Shown here piece by piece: positions 16,580 through 26,036 of a DNA stretch of 64,000 nt. Each line of letters begins with the position of its first letter. Position 1 is the stretch's first letter. The DNA is from Alphaproteobacteria bacterium MarineAlpha11_Bin1. Its GTDB lineage: Bacteria > Pseudomonadota > Alphaproteobacteria > MPNO01 > UBA830. The translations under genes were made by a program, and so were the position numbers. The stretch covers positions 62,001 to 126,000 of the forward strand of contig PTJZ01000006.1 in the NCBI GenBank assembly GCA_002937455.1, in the 5' to 3' direction. The notes beneath the pieces are model-generated. The model saw nothing but the letters and a program-made list of their open reading frames with translations, was not told the origin of the DNA and did not search any database.

Positions 16580-17467
16580 ATGTCGCAGAACGACCCTGCC
16601 GACACATCTTTCCAATCACTGATCCTAAGGCTCCATGCCTACTGGGCACAGCACGGGTGTCTAATCCTGCAGCCTTACGATATGGAGGTAGGTGCTGGGA
16701 CATTCCATCCTGCGACAATCCTGCGTGCGCTCGGGCCGGAAGCGTGGAAGGCAGCCTACGTACAACCATCACGGCGACCTAGAGACGGACGCTATGGGAA
16801 GAATCCCAACAGGCTGCAGCATTACTACCAATACCAAGTAATTCTTAAGCCGTCCCCTTTTAACAGCCAAGATCTCTATATCGATTCGCTTCGTCACCTC
16901 GGCGTTAATCCCGAGTACCACGACATTCGGTTCGTTGAAGATGACTGGGAAAGCCCGACTCTCGGTGCCGCCGGACTCGGATGGGAAGTCTGGTGCGACG
17001 GAATGGAGGTCAGCCAATTTACATATTTTCAACAGGTTGGCGGTATTGAGTGTGACCCTGTTTCTGTCGAACTGACTTACGGCCTTGAACGGCTCGCCAT
17101 GTATATTCAGGGCGTGGAGAACGTCTATGATATAGATTTCAACGGCGGGGGCGTATCATATGGTGATGTGTTCATGCGCGCTGAAAGGGAATTCTCAGCG
17201 TATAACTTCGAGTATGCCGACACGGAAAAACTGTTTAGCCAGTTCGAATACGTAGAGACTGAATGTCACGCGCTGCTGCTAGAACGACTTCCATTGCCTG
17301 CCTACGACCAGTGCATAAAAGCTAGCCACCTCTTTAATCTATTAGATGCTCGAAACGCTATCAGCGTCACTGAACGCGCTTCCTATATCGGCCGGGTCCG
17401 AGCACTGGCAAAGGGTAGTTGCGAGGCATGGCTAGGGGTCACAGCAGCCAACGAGCCAGTGGATTAG
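16580..17467 (+). CDS. glyQ: Glycine-tRNA ligase alpha subunit
   Basis: 295 residues, the class II catalytic chain of the bacterial alpha2-beta2 glycyl-tRNA synthetase. Signatures are [49 protein letters not shown] and [13 protein letters not shown], then [20 protein letters not shown]. It activates glycine with ATP and charges tRNA-Gly. It starts at ATG 16580 and ends three bases before the beta-subunit start, so the two are cotranslated. The 268-base upstream spacer should hold the operon promoter; I see no T-box or other leader structure. Confidence 0.98.
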   Translation: MSQNDPADTSFQSLILRLHAYWAQHGCLILQPYDMEVGAGTFHPATILRALGPEAWKAAYVQPSRRPRDGRYGKNPNRLQHYYQYQVILKPSPFNSQDLYIDSLRHLGVNPEYHDIRFVEDDWESPTLGAAGLGWEVWCDGMEVSQFTYFQQVGGIECDPVSVELTYGLERLAMYIQGVENVYDIDFNGGGVSYGDVFMRAEREFSAYNFEYADTEKLFSQFEYVETECHALLLERLPLPAYDQCIKASHLFNLLDARNAISVTERASYIGRVRALAKGSCEAWLGVTAANEPVD

Positions 17468-17469
17468 CC

Positions 17470-19569
17470 ATGTCTGAACTCCTGCTAGAACTATTTTCTG
17501 AAGAAATTCCCGCACGTATGCAAGCCCGCGCTGCGGATGATCTAGAACGTATTATCGCGACCAGTTTGAGAGATGCTAGCCTAGACTACGCCAATATCCA
17601 TACTTTTGTTACCCCGCGGAGATTGGTACTTGTTGTGGAGGGATTGCCCGAAAAGCAAGCCGACGTGTCAGAAGAAAAACGCGGACCAAAAACTAATGCA
17701 CCACCCGCGGCGATTGAAGGTTTTTTGAAAGCGAATGGTGTCACCCGCGAAGAGTGCGAGGAACGCAAACTAGAAAAAGGCACGTTTCTCTTTGTGGTGG
17801 TCGAAAATGCGGGCGCCGCGACCTCTCTCGTTTTGTCCAGATTATTGTCAGATGTGATCGAAAATCTGCCTTGGCAAAAATCTATGAGATGGGGTGCAGG
17901 ACCAATGCGCTGGGTGCGCTCTCTGGAACGAATTTTATGCATATTTGGGGGGAAAAAGCTTAGTGTCGAAACCCGAAATAACGTTTCCTGCGGTGATGTG
18001 ACGTCAGGACATCGTTTCCTGGCCCCAAAACCCTTTTCTGTAGAATCATTCGCCGATTACGAGAATAAACTGCGCGATGCCTACGTCGTACTTGATCGCG
18101 AAAAACGCAAGTCTCTTATACTTGATGGCGCCAAGAAAGCGGCAGATGATGAAGGACTGAGCTTGCGGAATGATCCGGGCCTCCTAGAGGAGGTGGCCGG
18201 ACTGGTGGAGTGGCCCGTGGTAATGATGGGTCGGATCGATGAAACTTTCATGGATGTACCGGAAGAAGTCTTGATCACATCTATGCGGGCGCATCAAAAA
18301 TATTTTTCTTTGTTGAATAAAGACGGTTCGCTCGCGCCGCGCTTTATACTGGTTAGTAATACAGAGACGAAGGATGGTGGAAAATCTGTTGTTGCAGGTA
18401 ATGAGCGTGTGCTGCGCGCCCGACTGTCGGACGCTAACTTTTTCTGGGACCAGGACCGCGTGAAGACCCTGGAAAGTCGGAGTCCGGCGTTAGCCGATAG
18501 CGTGTTCCATGCAAGGCTCGGTACGATGGCGCAGAAAGTTGAACGGGTGACCGCGCTTTCGGGCGAACTTGCAAGGTTTATTGCCGATTGCGACGCCGAG
18601 AAGGCCATGCGCGCTGCACACCTATCCAAAACCGACTTAGTAAGTGAGATGGTTTGTGAGTTTCCTACACTACAGGGAACTATGGGCCACTATTACGCTT
18701 TGAATGACGGCGAAGATGCGGCTGTAGCGAAAGCCATCGCGGATCACTATTCCCCGGCAGGGCCGGGTGATGATTGTCCACAGGCTCCGATTTCCATTGC
18801 CGTCGCTTTGGCCGATAAACTCGATACACTGGTCGGGTTCTTTGCGATTAACGAAAAACCTACAGGTTCGCGTGATCCTTATGCGCTCCGTCGCGCGGCA
18901 CTTGGAATCATCCGGCTGGTACTGGAGAACAGCCTGCGGTTGCCATTGAGGGAGACCATTATGAAGGCCTGTTCAGGGTATTCGGAAACCGTACCCGATT
19001 TCCAGAATACGTTCGTTGATGGTCACAGGCAAAAGTCTGTTGAATTCGAACTGCTTGATTTCTTTGCTGACCGTCTAAAAGTGCATCTACGTGGGCGTGG
19101 CGTAAGATCCGATCATATTGATGCTATTTTTTCACTGGGTCGCGAGGACGATCTATTGCGCGTTTTGGCGCGTGTTGACGCCTTGTCTGGATTTCTCGCT
19201 ACTGCTGACGGCGAGAACCTCCTTGCGGCTTACAAACGAGCCGCGAACATTGTTGCAATAGAAGAAAAGAAGGATAACAGGCCCTTTGATGGAGATATTT
19301 TAGTCGATAAACTTGTACAGGTTGAGGAACATAACCTCGTCGAGGCGCTTTCAGGGTCCGCTTTAAGCGCCAGCAAGGCAATCGACCAAGAAAAATACGT
19401 TGCAGCGATGGAAGCGCTGGCGAGTCTGCGAGTGCCTGTCGATCTGTTCTTCGATAAGGTTACTGTCAATTCGGATGACGCCGATCTTCGGGATAACCGC
19501 CTGAGGTTGCTAGCGCAGCTCCGTTCTACCCTCGGCGAAATTGCCGATTTCGGTTGTATAGAGGGCTAG
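17470..19569 (+). CDS. glyS: Glycine-tRNA ligase beta subunit
   Basis: 699 residues; binds tRNA-Gly and is needed with GlyQ for charging. Starts ATG 17470 as MSELLLELFSEEIPARMQ, the standard N-terminus; upstream in-frame codons overlap glyQ and are rejected. Other markers are KRGPKTNAPPAAIEGFLK, MRWGAGPMRWVRSLERI, and MRAHQKYFSLL. The HD-domain-like region around DHYSPAGPGDDCP and the C-terminal anticodon-binding region (DLFFDKVTVNSDDADLRDNR) are complete. It ends three bases before ppdK. Confidence 0.98.
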   Translation: MSELLLELFSEEIPARMQARAADDLERIIATSLRDASLDYANIHTFVTPRRLVLVVEGLPEKQADVSEEKRGPKTNAPPAAIEGFLKANGVTREECEERKLEKGTFLFVVVENAGAATSLVLSRLLSDVIENLPWQKSMRWGAGPMRWVRSLERILCIFGGKKLSVETRNNVSCGDVTSGHRFLAPKPFSVESFADYENKLRDAYVVLDREKRKSLILDGAKKAADDEGLSLRNDPGLLEEVAGLVEWPVVMMGRIDETFMDVPEEVLITSMRAHQKYFSLLNKDGSLAPRFILVSNTETKDGGKSVVAGNERVLRARLSDANFFWDQDRVKTLESRSPALADSVFHARLGTMAQKVERVTALSGELARFIADCDAEKAMRAAHLSKTDLVSEMVCEFPTLQGTMGHYYALNDGEDAAVAKAIADHYSPAGPGDDCPQAPISIAVALADKLDTLVGFFAINEKPTGSRDPYALRRAALGIIRLVLENSLRLPLRETIMKACSGYSETVPDFQNTFVDGHRQKSVEFELLDFFADRLKVHLRGRGVRSDHIDAIFSLGREDDLLRVLARVDALSGFLATADGENLLAAYKRAANIVAIEEKKDNRPFDGDILVDKLVQVEEHNLVEALSGSALSASKAIDQEKYVAAMEALASLRVPVDLFFDKVTVNSDDADLRDNRLRLLAQLRSTLGEIADFGCIEG

Positions 19570-19572
19570 CGT

Positions 19573-22248
19573 ATGAGCGGAGTACAATGGGTATTTAAAT
19601 TCGGGGGTGGCAGTACAGAAGGTGCTGCCGATATGAAAAACCTACTCGGTGGCAAGGGCGCGAATCTAGCTGAGATGTCGTCTCTGGGGCTTCCTGTTCC
19701 GCCTGGCTTTACGATAAATACAGAGCTGTGTGCCGCCTATTATGAGGGCAGTGAGACATATCCCTCTGATCTATCTGGTCAGGTTGAGGCGGCGCTGGAG
19801 TTTGTTGAGGAAACCGTTGGTGCCAGATTCGGCGATCCTGATAATCCGCTCCTGGTGTCTGTTCGATCCGGCGCGCGGGTATCAATGCCTGGTATGATGG
19901 ATACTGTCCTCAATCTTGGCCTAAATGATGCCACTGTAATAGGCCTGTCGGTGAAAAGTGGCGACGCGCGGTTCGCGTGGGATTCATATCGACGTTTTAT
20001 CCAGATGTATGGCGACGTTGTGCTTGGCGTCAATCACGACAATTTCGAAGAGATTATCGATACCCAAAAAATGATGAGAGGTGTTGCACTCGATACTGAT
20101 CTTGATGCCGATGACTGGAAGGCGGTCGCAACCGGATTTATGGAAAGGGTAGAGGATGAGACCGGCCGTATTTTTCCTCAGGACCCGCGGGATCAGTTAT
20201 GGGGCGCTATCACCGCGGTTTTTGGTAGTTGGCAAAACGACCGCGCCCATACTTATCGAAGATTGCACAATATCCCAGAGAACTGGGGTACGGCGGTCAA
20301 TGTTCAGGCGATGGTGTTCGGCAATATGGGGGACGACTGCGCAACTGGTGTCGCATTCACCCGAGATCCGTCGGACGGGCGGAACAACTTTTATGGAGAG
20401 TATCTTGTAAACGCCCAAGGTGAGGACGTAGTTGCCGGTATTCGTACCCCGCAACATCTAACGGTTTCTGGCAAAGAGGAGCAGGGCTCTGATCTTCCGG
20501 CGATGGAAGAAGTGATGCCCGATGTGTTCAGGCAGCTAGAAGAGGTGCGGCGGAAACTCGAAGAACATTACCGAGATATGCAAGATATTGAGTTTACGGT
20601 CCAGCAGAATAAGCTTTGGATGTTGCAAACTCGGTCGGGCAAGCGGACTGCTAAAGCAGCACTAAAAATTGCCTGTGAGATGGTTCAAGAAGGCCTTATT
20701 ACTCGGAACGAAGCGATTTCTCGCGTTGATCCTGATTCGCTCGATCAGCTTTTGCACCCAACACTAGATCCGGATGCAGCGCGCGACCTTCTGACACGGG
20801 GTTTGCCTGCGTCGCCGGGTGCGGCATCAGGAAAAGTTGTGTTCTCGGCGGATAAGGCAGAGTTAAAATCTGCCGAAGGAGAGAAAGTTATTCTCGTCCG
20901 CATCGAAACTAGCCCGGAAGATATCCACGGTATGCATGCGGCGCAGGGCATTCTCACAAGTCGAGGTGGTATGACCAGTCATGCGGCGGTAGTTGCGCGT
21001 GGCATGGGACGTCCCTGCGTTTCTGGGGCGGGTGATCTCAGAATAGACTACGAAACCCAAACAATGACAGTTATGGGCCGAGAAATCTCAGCCGGAGACA
21101 TCCTGACGATTGACGGAACCTCTGGCGAGGTCATATCGGGTGAAGTGCCGACATTGCAACCGGAGATGTCTGGAGATTTTGTTGAGCTGATGTCTTGGGT
21201 TGACGATGTACGCGACTTACGCGTCCGAACTAATGCGGAGACACCGCTTGATGCGCAGACGGCTGTAAATTTCGGTGCTGAAGGCATCGGCCTCTGCCGT
21301 ACCGAGCATATGTTTTTCGATACGGAACGTATTGTCGCAGTTCGGGAGATGATCCTTGCCAAAGACGAAGAGGGCCGCCGCTTAGCGCTTGATAAGATTT
21401 TGCCAATGCAGCGTCAGGATTTTGTCGAGCTGTTCCGGATTATGGCGGGTAAGCCAGTTACGATCCGCCTACTTGACCCACCGCTACATGAATTTCTGCC
21501 CCATACCGCCGAGGAAATACAGAAAGTTGCAGAGGCTTCCGGGGTATCAGCTGAGGATCTAAGGGTTCGAGCCAGAGAGTTGGCCGAGGTCAACCCTATG
21601 CTAGGTCATCGTGGCTGCAGACTTGGCGTGACATATCCTGAAATCTCAGAAATGCAGGCTCGGGCGATTTTCGAAGCGGCCGTAGAGGCATCGGGGGATG
21701 TCGATTCGCCAGTTGAACCAGAGGTAATGATCCCCCTCGTAGCCGACAAAATGGAATTCGAGTTTGTTCGGGAACGGATCGACGCCATTGCTACCCAGGT
21801 GTTTAAGGAAACCGGGGTCACGGTACCATATCTCGTCGGAACTATGATTGAGTTACCGAGAGCTGCATTGCGAGCAGGGGACATAGCGGAGGGTGCTGAG
21901 TTTTTTTCCTTTGGGACTAACGACTTAACGCAAACTACGTTTGGATTATCCCGAGACGATACAGCGGGGTTACTGAAGGCATACGAGCGACTTGGCATAT
22001 TTGATATCGATCCGTTCGTTTCCATAGACGTGGATGGCGTCGGCGAGCTGATAAAGCTAAGTGTCGATCGGGGGCGTGAAACACGTCCGGGGATCAAGCT
22101 TGGCATTTGTGGTGAACACGGTGGTGAACCCGCGTCTGTCCATTTCTGTTCTGAAATTGGATTGGATTACGTTTCCTGTTCTCCTTACCGAGTGCCGATA
22201 GCCCGTCTTTCTGCAGCCCAAGCCACGTTGCGTACCCGGGGTGATTGA
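19573..22248 (+). CDS. ppdK: Pyruvate, phosphate dikinase
   Basis: 891 residues, full length. Interconverts pyruvate + ATP + Pi and phosphoenolpyruvate + AMP + PPi, allowing gluconeogenesis from pyruvate. ATP-grasp region at the N-terminus (GGKGANLAEMSSLGLPVPPGF). The swivelling phosphohistidine is in GGMTSHAAVVARGMGRPC. The C-terminal PEP-binding barrel has LCRTEHMFF, RLLDPPLHEFLP, GTNDLTQTTFGLSRDD and the catalytic Cys in ICGEHGGEP. Sits directly after glyS, a frequent alphaproteobacterial order. Its stop is three bases from that of the converging ygfZ-like gene. Confidence 0.97.
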   Translation: MSGVQWVFKFGGGSTEGAADMKNLLGGKGANLAEMSSLGLPVPPGFTINTELCAAYYEGSETYPSDLSGQVEAALEFVEETVGARFGDPDNPLLVSVRSGARVSMPGMMDTVLNLGLNDATVIGLSVKSGDARFAWDSYRRFIQMYGDVVLGVNHDNFEEIIDTQKMMRGVALDTDLDADDWKAVATGFMERVEDETGRIFPQDPRDQLWGAITAVFGSWQNDRAHTYRRLHNIPENWGTAVNVQAMVFGNMGDDCATGVAFTRDPSDGRNNFYGEYLVNAQGEDVVAGIRTPQHLTVSGKEEQGSDLPAMEEVMPDVFRQLEEVRRKLEEHYRDMQDIEFTVQQNKLWMLQTRSGKRTAKAALKIACEMVQEGLITRNEAISRVDPDSLDQLLHPTLDPDAARDLLTRGLPASPGAASGKVVFSADKAELKSAEGEKVILVRIETSPEDIHGMHAAQGILTSRGGMTSHAAVVARGMGRPCVSGAGDLRIDYETQTMTVMGREISAGDILTIDGTSGEVISGEVPTLQPEMSGDFVELMSWVDDVRDLRVRTNAETPLDAQTAVNFGAEGIGLCRTEHMFFDTERIVAVREMILAKDEEGRRLALDKILPMQRQDFVELFRIMAGKPVTIRLLDPPLHEFLPHTAEEIQKVAEASGVSAEDLRVRARELAEVNPMLGHRGCRLGVTYPEISEMQARAIFEAAVEASGDVDSPVEPEVMIPLVADKMEFEFVRERIDAIATQVFKETGVTVPYLVGTMIELPRAALRAGDIAEGAEFFSFGTNDLTQTTFGLSRDDTAGLLKAYERLGIFDIDPFVSIDVDGVGELIKLSVDRGRETRPGIKLGICGEHGGEPASVHFCSEIGLDYVSCSPYRVPIARLSAAQATLRTRGD

Positions 22249-22251
22249 GGT

Positions 22252-23130
22252 TTAAAATCTCATCCAATTAGGCTTTTGGGCGTTAATACTAACGCCGTTA
22301 GAAGTTAGGCCGCCTTTTTCAACCAAATCCAGTCGGAGCAGGGCTAAGCCGTGGCCCCTTTGTGTAGAATGAATTTGACCGGCGGCTATATCGCCCGATT
22401 TAACTATAGCTCCCTGAGCGAGATCGCCATCAAATTCGACGGGGAACAATCTCTTCTTTACAAGATTGCGGTGCTTCATACGTATAGTAACTTCCTGGCC
22501 AACGTAACACCCTTTTTGAAAGTCGACACCGTTCAGTTCGTCGAATCCAGTTTCGAGCGGAAAAGATTTTTCTGGAATCAAATCGTTTATGCTGTCGGGG
22601 ATGCCCAGCATAATCCTCCGAGAATCGTATTCAGCGCGGCAATTTGACACCAGAAATTTATCAGCCGGAAAAGAAGCATCTTCGTTGATTAGATGTATCG
22701 TCCTTTCTCCCAATCCCGCGTGTCGAGGATCAGTATAACACACACCGTCAAAATCGAGCGGCCCACCCACTTCCCCCGCGAAGATATCTGAGCCATTTGT
22801 ATCAAGCAGAATGCCAACTGAAAATCTCTCAGACATGTCTAATATCTCGACCTTAGCCCGCAGCCGGTACATGGTTAATTTTTTAATTAATTCTGGTATC
22901 CTAGCTATTTCGCAATCCAAGAGAAAACACTCTTGGTGCTCCACAATAAAGAAGTCGAATAGGAACCTCCCCTGAGGGGTTAACAACGCGGCGTATATTG
23001 CGGAGTCCTCAGTCACCTTCTGGATATCATTGGTGATAAGACCCTGTAGAAATTCTCGCGCGTCGTCACCGGCAACTGATACGACGCCACGATCATAAAG
23101 CGGACAGTGAATTCTTTGGCCCATCTGCAT
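22252..23130 (-). CDS. ygfZ: YgfZ/GcvT-like folate-binding Fe-S cluster maturation protein
   Basis: 292 residues of the aminomethyltransferase-like fold. The hallmark KGCYVGQEVTIRMKHR (K-G-C-Y-x-G-Q-E) is present, with the N-terminal GDDAREFLQGLITNDI segment typical of YgfZ/IBA57. It helps assemble or repair [4Fe-4S] proteins such as MiaB in a folate-dependent way. It is divergent from the glycosyltransferase operon, with 67 bases between starts. It converges on ppdK. Confidence 0.92.
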   Translation of the reverse strand: MQMGQRIHCPLYDRGVVSVAGDDAREFLQGLITNDIQKVTEDSAIYAALLTPQGRFLFDFFIVEHQECFLLDCEIARIPELIKKLTMYRLRAKVEILDMSERFSVGILLDTNGSDIFAGEVGGPLDFDGVCYTDPRHAGLGERTIHLINEDASFPADKFLVSNCRAEYDSRRIMLGIPDSINDLIPEKSFPLETGFDELNGVDFQKGCYVGQEVTIRMKHRNLVKKRLFPVEFDGDLAQGAIVKSGDIAAGQIHSTQRGHGLALLRLDLVEKGGLTSNGVSINAQKPNWMRF

Positions 23131-23197
23131 TACACCTTTTTATGCTAATTATAGCTTTCGCGTGGAATTATCCAGTCTTACCGCTATAACTCGCCAC

Positions 23198-23962
23198 ATG
23201 AACCAAGAAGAATTTGTACTTTCTGTCGTTATCTCCATACGCAATGAGGAGGCGCAACTCGCCGACTGCCTCGAGACACTCTCTTTCGCAGACGAAATCG
23301 TGGTATTACTGGATGATTGTACTGATAGTTCGCGCCAAATCGCTGCGCGATATACTGACCGATTGTTCGACGGCAATTGGCTCACTGAGGGAGAGCGACG
23401 TAATGCGGGTATTGACGCCGCTAGGGGCATTTGGGTCTTCGAAATAGATGCAGATGAGCGCGTTCCTGCGGCTCTTGGCTTGGAAATTCGCCGAATTGCG
23501 GAAATAAGTGAGCATGATTGGCATGGAATTCCGGTCGACAACTACGTAGGTGACCGTCTTATCCGCCATGGTTGGGGAGGTTCATGGGGAAAGGGACAAT
23601 ATCCTGGACTTTTTCGCCGGGGCAGCAAGCGTTGGGGGCTACAGCGGCTACATCCCACTCTCGAACTCACCAGTAAGGAGGGACCGACGCTGGAAAACCG
23701 ATTGGACCATTACGTCGATCGTAATATTTCCGATATGATACGCCGGCTAGACTCTTATACATCGGCCCGTGCTCACGATATCCGCGAACATAATGACGGC
23801 GGGTCCCTTGGAAGGAATATACGTCGATTTTTCACACGGTTTTGGAAATGTTTTGTGTCGCGTAGGGGTTATAGAGAGGGTAAGTATGGATTTTTAATCG
23901 CGCTGTGTGCCGCTTTATATCCTCTTCTCTCTTATCTGAAAGCTACGCTGGAGGAGAAGTAG
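23198..23962 (+). CDS. Family 2 glycosyltransferase (WaaE/KdtX-like)
   Basis: About 254 residues from ATG 23198; no clear ribosome site at this or the GTG 23162. GT-A fold: SVVISIRNEEAQLADCLE nucleotide-sugar entry, then the acidic residues DDCTDSSRQIA and FEIDADERVP (the D-x-D-type metal site). GLFRRG-type segment GLFRRGSKRWGLQRLHP follows, and a hydrophobic C-terminus (FLIALCAALYPLLSYL) suggests membrane contact. Resembles lipopolysaccharide core glucosyltransferases. First of four overlapping genes; its stop TAG shares a base with the next GTG start. Confidence 0.88.
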   Translation: MNQEEFVLSVVISIRNEEAQLADCLETLSFADEIVVLLDDCTDSSRQIAARYTDRLFDGNWLTEGERRNAGIDAARGIWVFEIDADERVPAALGLEIRRIAEISEHDWHGIPVDNYVGDRLIRHGWGGSWGKGQYPGLFRRGSKRWGLQRLHPTLELTSKEGPTLENRLDHYVDRNISDMIRRLDSYTSARAHDIREHNDGGSLGRNIRRFFTRFWKCFVSRRGYREGKYGFLIALCAALYPLLSYLKATLEEK

Positions 23963-24999
23963 TGGCAGTCGTCCGAATGGCTGATGATGGCATCAAGTTT
24001 GATGGCTACACCTTGTCTCGCGGGCCGCTCGGTGGTGCAGAGACAGCGTTTATTTCGCTTGCGGAAGCGCTCGCGAAACGGGGGCATGATGTAACCGTTC
24101 ACAATAGATGTGAAGCTTCAATGAAATGTAACGGTGTTTCGTGGGAGCCTCTGGATAATATTCTACCTGATTCTGCCGATCTTTACATCGCTAATCGTGG
24201 CGATAGGCTTATTCCGCTTGTACCGAATGCTCGGTCTCGAGCTTTCTGGATCCACAATCCCGCCCAGTATCTGAACAAGTGGCGCTATTGGCGAAAACTT
24301 GCCCGTTGGAAGCCAACGGTGGTGTTTTCCTCCCATTTTCATGCGACAACGATGGCTACGTGGATGCCTGTCGGCGGCCGGCTGACAATCCCTTACGGAA
24401 TATCGGATGCTTTTATGAAGGTAGTACCGCAGTCCGATCCGCCGCCTCCAAATGTGGCTTTCACATCCAGCCCTCTAAGGTCGCTCGATTGGCTGCTAGA
24501 TTTGTGGGGTGCGCATATTCGTCCGAAAGTGCCGGGCGCAGAGCTCCATGTATTTTCTAGCCCAAAGACCTACGGCGCTCATGGTGATGCGCGCGCAGGA
24601 GAGATGAATGCAGTGATCGACCGCGCAGCCAGGATGGTGGATCAAGGTGTCTTCGTCCGCCATCCTCTGACCAAGGCGGATCTTGCTGATACGCTTTCCG
24701 GATTCCGAGCGATGTTCTACCGGGGAGATCCGGGTGAGACCTATTGCCTAGCCGTAGGAGAAGCACAGGCGGTTGGCATTCCGGCTGTTGTTCAGGATAT
24801 AGGCTGTGTTGCTGAGCGGGTGATTAATGGAGAAACGGGTTTCGTGGCTGTCGATGATTTTGATTTTGTGAGACGGGGTTGTGATATACTGACCGATGAC
24901 AACCTCTGGAGTAATCTTCAGAAAAGGACGCTCGACCTACAGCGCCGATGGACTTGGGACGATGCCGCCGCCGGCTTTGAAAAGCTAATACCTCGATGA
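23962..24999 (+). CDS. GT4-like glycosyltransferase
   Basis: 345 residues from GTG 23962, chosen because GGAGG (23950-23954) precedes it by seven bases and the start overlaps the previous stop. GT-B fold: RGPLGGAETAFISLAEALAKR near the N-terminus binds acceptor. In the C-terminal half the donor-site region is FYRGDPGETYCLAVGEAQAVG followed by PAVVQDIGCVAERVINGETG, with the E-x7-E-like acidic pair. Transfers a sugar from an NDP donor in the cytoplasm during surface glycan assembly. Overlaps the next gene by four bases (ATGA). Confidence 0.85.
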   Translation: MAVVRMADDGIKFDGYTLSRGPLGGAETAFISLAEALAKRGHDVTVHNRCEASMKCNGVSWEPLDNILPDSADLYIANRGDRLIPLVPNARSRAFWIHNPAQYLNKWRYWRKLARWKPTVVFSSHFHATTMATWMPVGGRLTIPYGISDAFMKVVPQSDPPPPNVAFTSSPLRSLDWLLDLWGAHIRPKVPGAELHVFSSPKTYGAHGDARAGEMNAVIDRAARMVDQGVFVRHPLTKADLADTLSGFRAMFYRGDPGETYCLAVGEAQAVGIPAVVQDIGCVAERVINGETGFVAVDDFDFVRRGCDILTDDNLWSNLQKRTLDLQRRWTWDDAAAGFEKLIPR

Positions 25000-26036
25000 A
25001 GATTATGCAGACTATGGCTGGAGGGCCCATCGGAGGCGCGGAAGAATTTTTTGTCCGTTTAGCTTCTGCATTTCAAGCGCGCGGTGTTGAGCAAACCGTA
25101 GTAATTCGACCGAATCATACAAGAGATGCCCAGCTACGAGGCTCCGGAGTTAATCCGATAGAACTACCCTTCGGCAGAATACTTGATTTCCGGACTGTGT
25201 CGTCACTCGCTGAAGAACTAGATAGAGTAAAGCCAGATGTTGTCTTATCTTGGATGAACCGCGCATCAGAGATGACGGGAAGGGCCCGTCTGCGGGCCCG
25301 TTCAAAATCGATACAGATCGGTCGTCAGGGCGGTTACTACGATCTAAAATACTATAGAAATTGCGATCACCTGATCGGCAATACCCCGGATATTGTCCAA
25401 TATATCACAGATAATGGCTGGCCGTCACACCGTGCGCACTATGTTCCTAACTTTGTCCATGCTGATCCGGGTTTCATGCTTCCGCGGAGTCAGTTTAATA
25501 TTCCGATAGATACACCCCTGATGCTTGCTGCGGGTAGACTTCACCAAAATAAGGCGTTTGATATTCTTCTGCAGGCGATGACATATGCAGAGGGTGTCCA
25601 CTTGCTAGTGGCAGGCGAAGGGCCGGACGAACATAAGCTGAAACGGCTAGTGCAAAAGCTTGACCTTACCCAGAGGGTACGTTTTCTTGGGTGGCGCTTA
25701 GACATCGCCGATCTGATAGCTACAGCAGATTTTCTGGTCTGCCCCTCTCGGAAAGAACCACTAGGCAATATCATAGTTGAAGCGTGGGCCGGGCATTTAC
25801 CCGTAGTGGCTACTGCATCAGAAGGACCAGGCTGGTTGATAACAGATGGTGAAGACGGATTACTTGTGCCCATCGATGATGACTGCGCACTAGCCTCGGC
25901 GATATCCCGTATTGCGGATGATCGCGATCTTGCTACTCGTCTTGCCGCCGCAGGATATAAACGATTTGAGGAAGAATTCACCGAGGCATCGGTAGTCAAA
26001 AGGTTTCTGGAGCTCTTTGATAAGGTGTCCGACTGA
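24996..26036 (+). CDS. GT4-family glycosyltransferase
   Basis: 346 residues, GT-B fold. N-terminal acceptor motif AGGPIGGAEEFFVRLASAF; C-terminal donor-binding parts are LMLAAGRLHQNKAFDILLQA, VRFLGWRLDIADLIATADF, and CPSRKEPLGNIIVEAWAG, where the E-P-L-G-N-I-I-V-E pair marks the retaining GT4 site. Closest in style to lipopolysaccharide core transferases. Starts at ATG 24996 inside the ATGA overlap, and its TGA overlaps the asnB-like ATG (TGATG). Donor and acceptor unknown. Confidence 0.88.
   Translation: MKIMQTMAGGPIGGAEEFFVRLASAFQARGVEQTVVIRPNHTRDAQLRGSGVNPIELPFGRILDFRTVSSLAEELDRVKPDVVLSWMNRASEMTGRARLRARSKSIQIGRQGGYYDLKYYRNCDHLIGNTPDIVQYITDNGWPSHRAHYVPNFVHADPGFMLPRSQFNIPIDTPLMLAAGRLHQNKAFDILLQAMTYAEGVHLLVAGEGPDEHKLKRLVQKLDLTQRVRFLGWRLDIADLIATADFLVCPSRKEPLGNIIVEAWAGHLPVVATASEGPGWLITDGEDGLLVPIDDDCALASAISRIADDRDLATRLAAAGYKRFEEEFTEASVVKRFLELFDKVSD

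Noticed and set aside
16413..16772. Minus-strand frame upstream of and into glyQ
   Set aside because: Antisense to glyQ and without recognisable domains.
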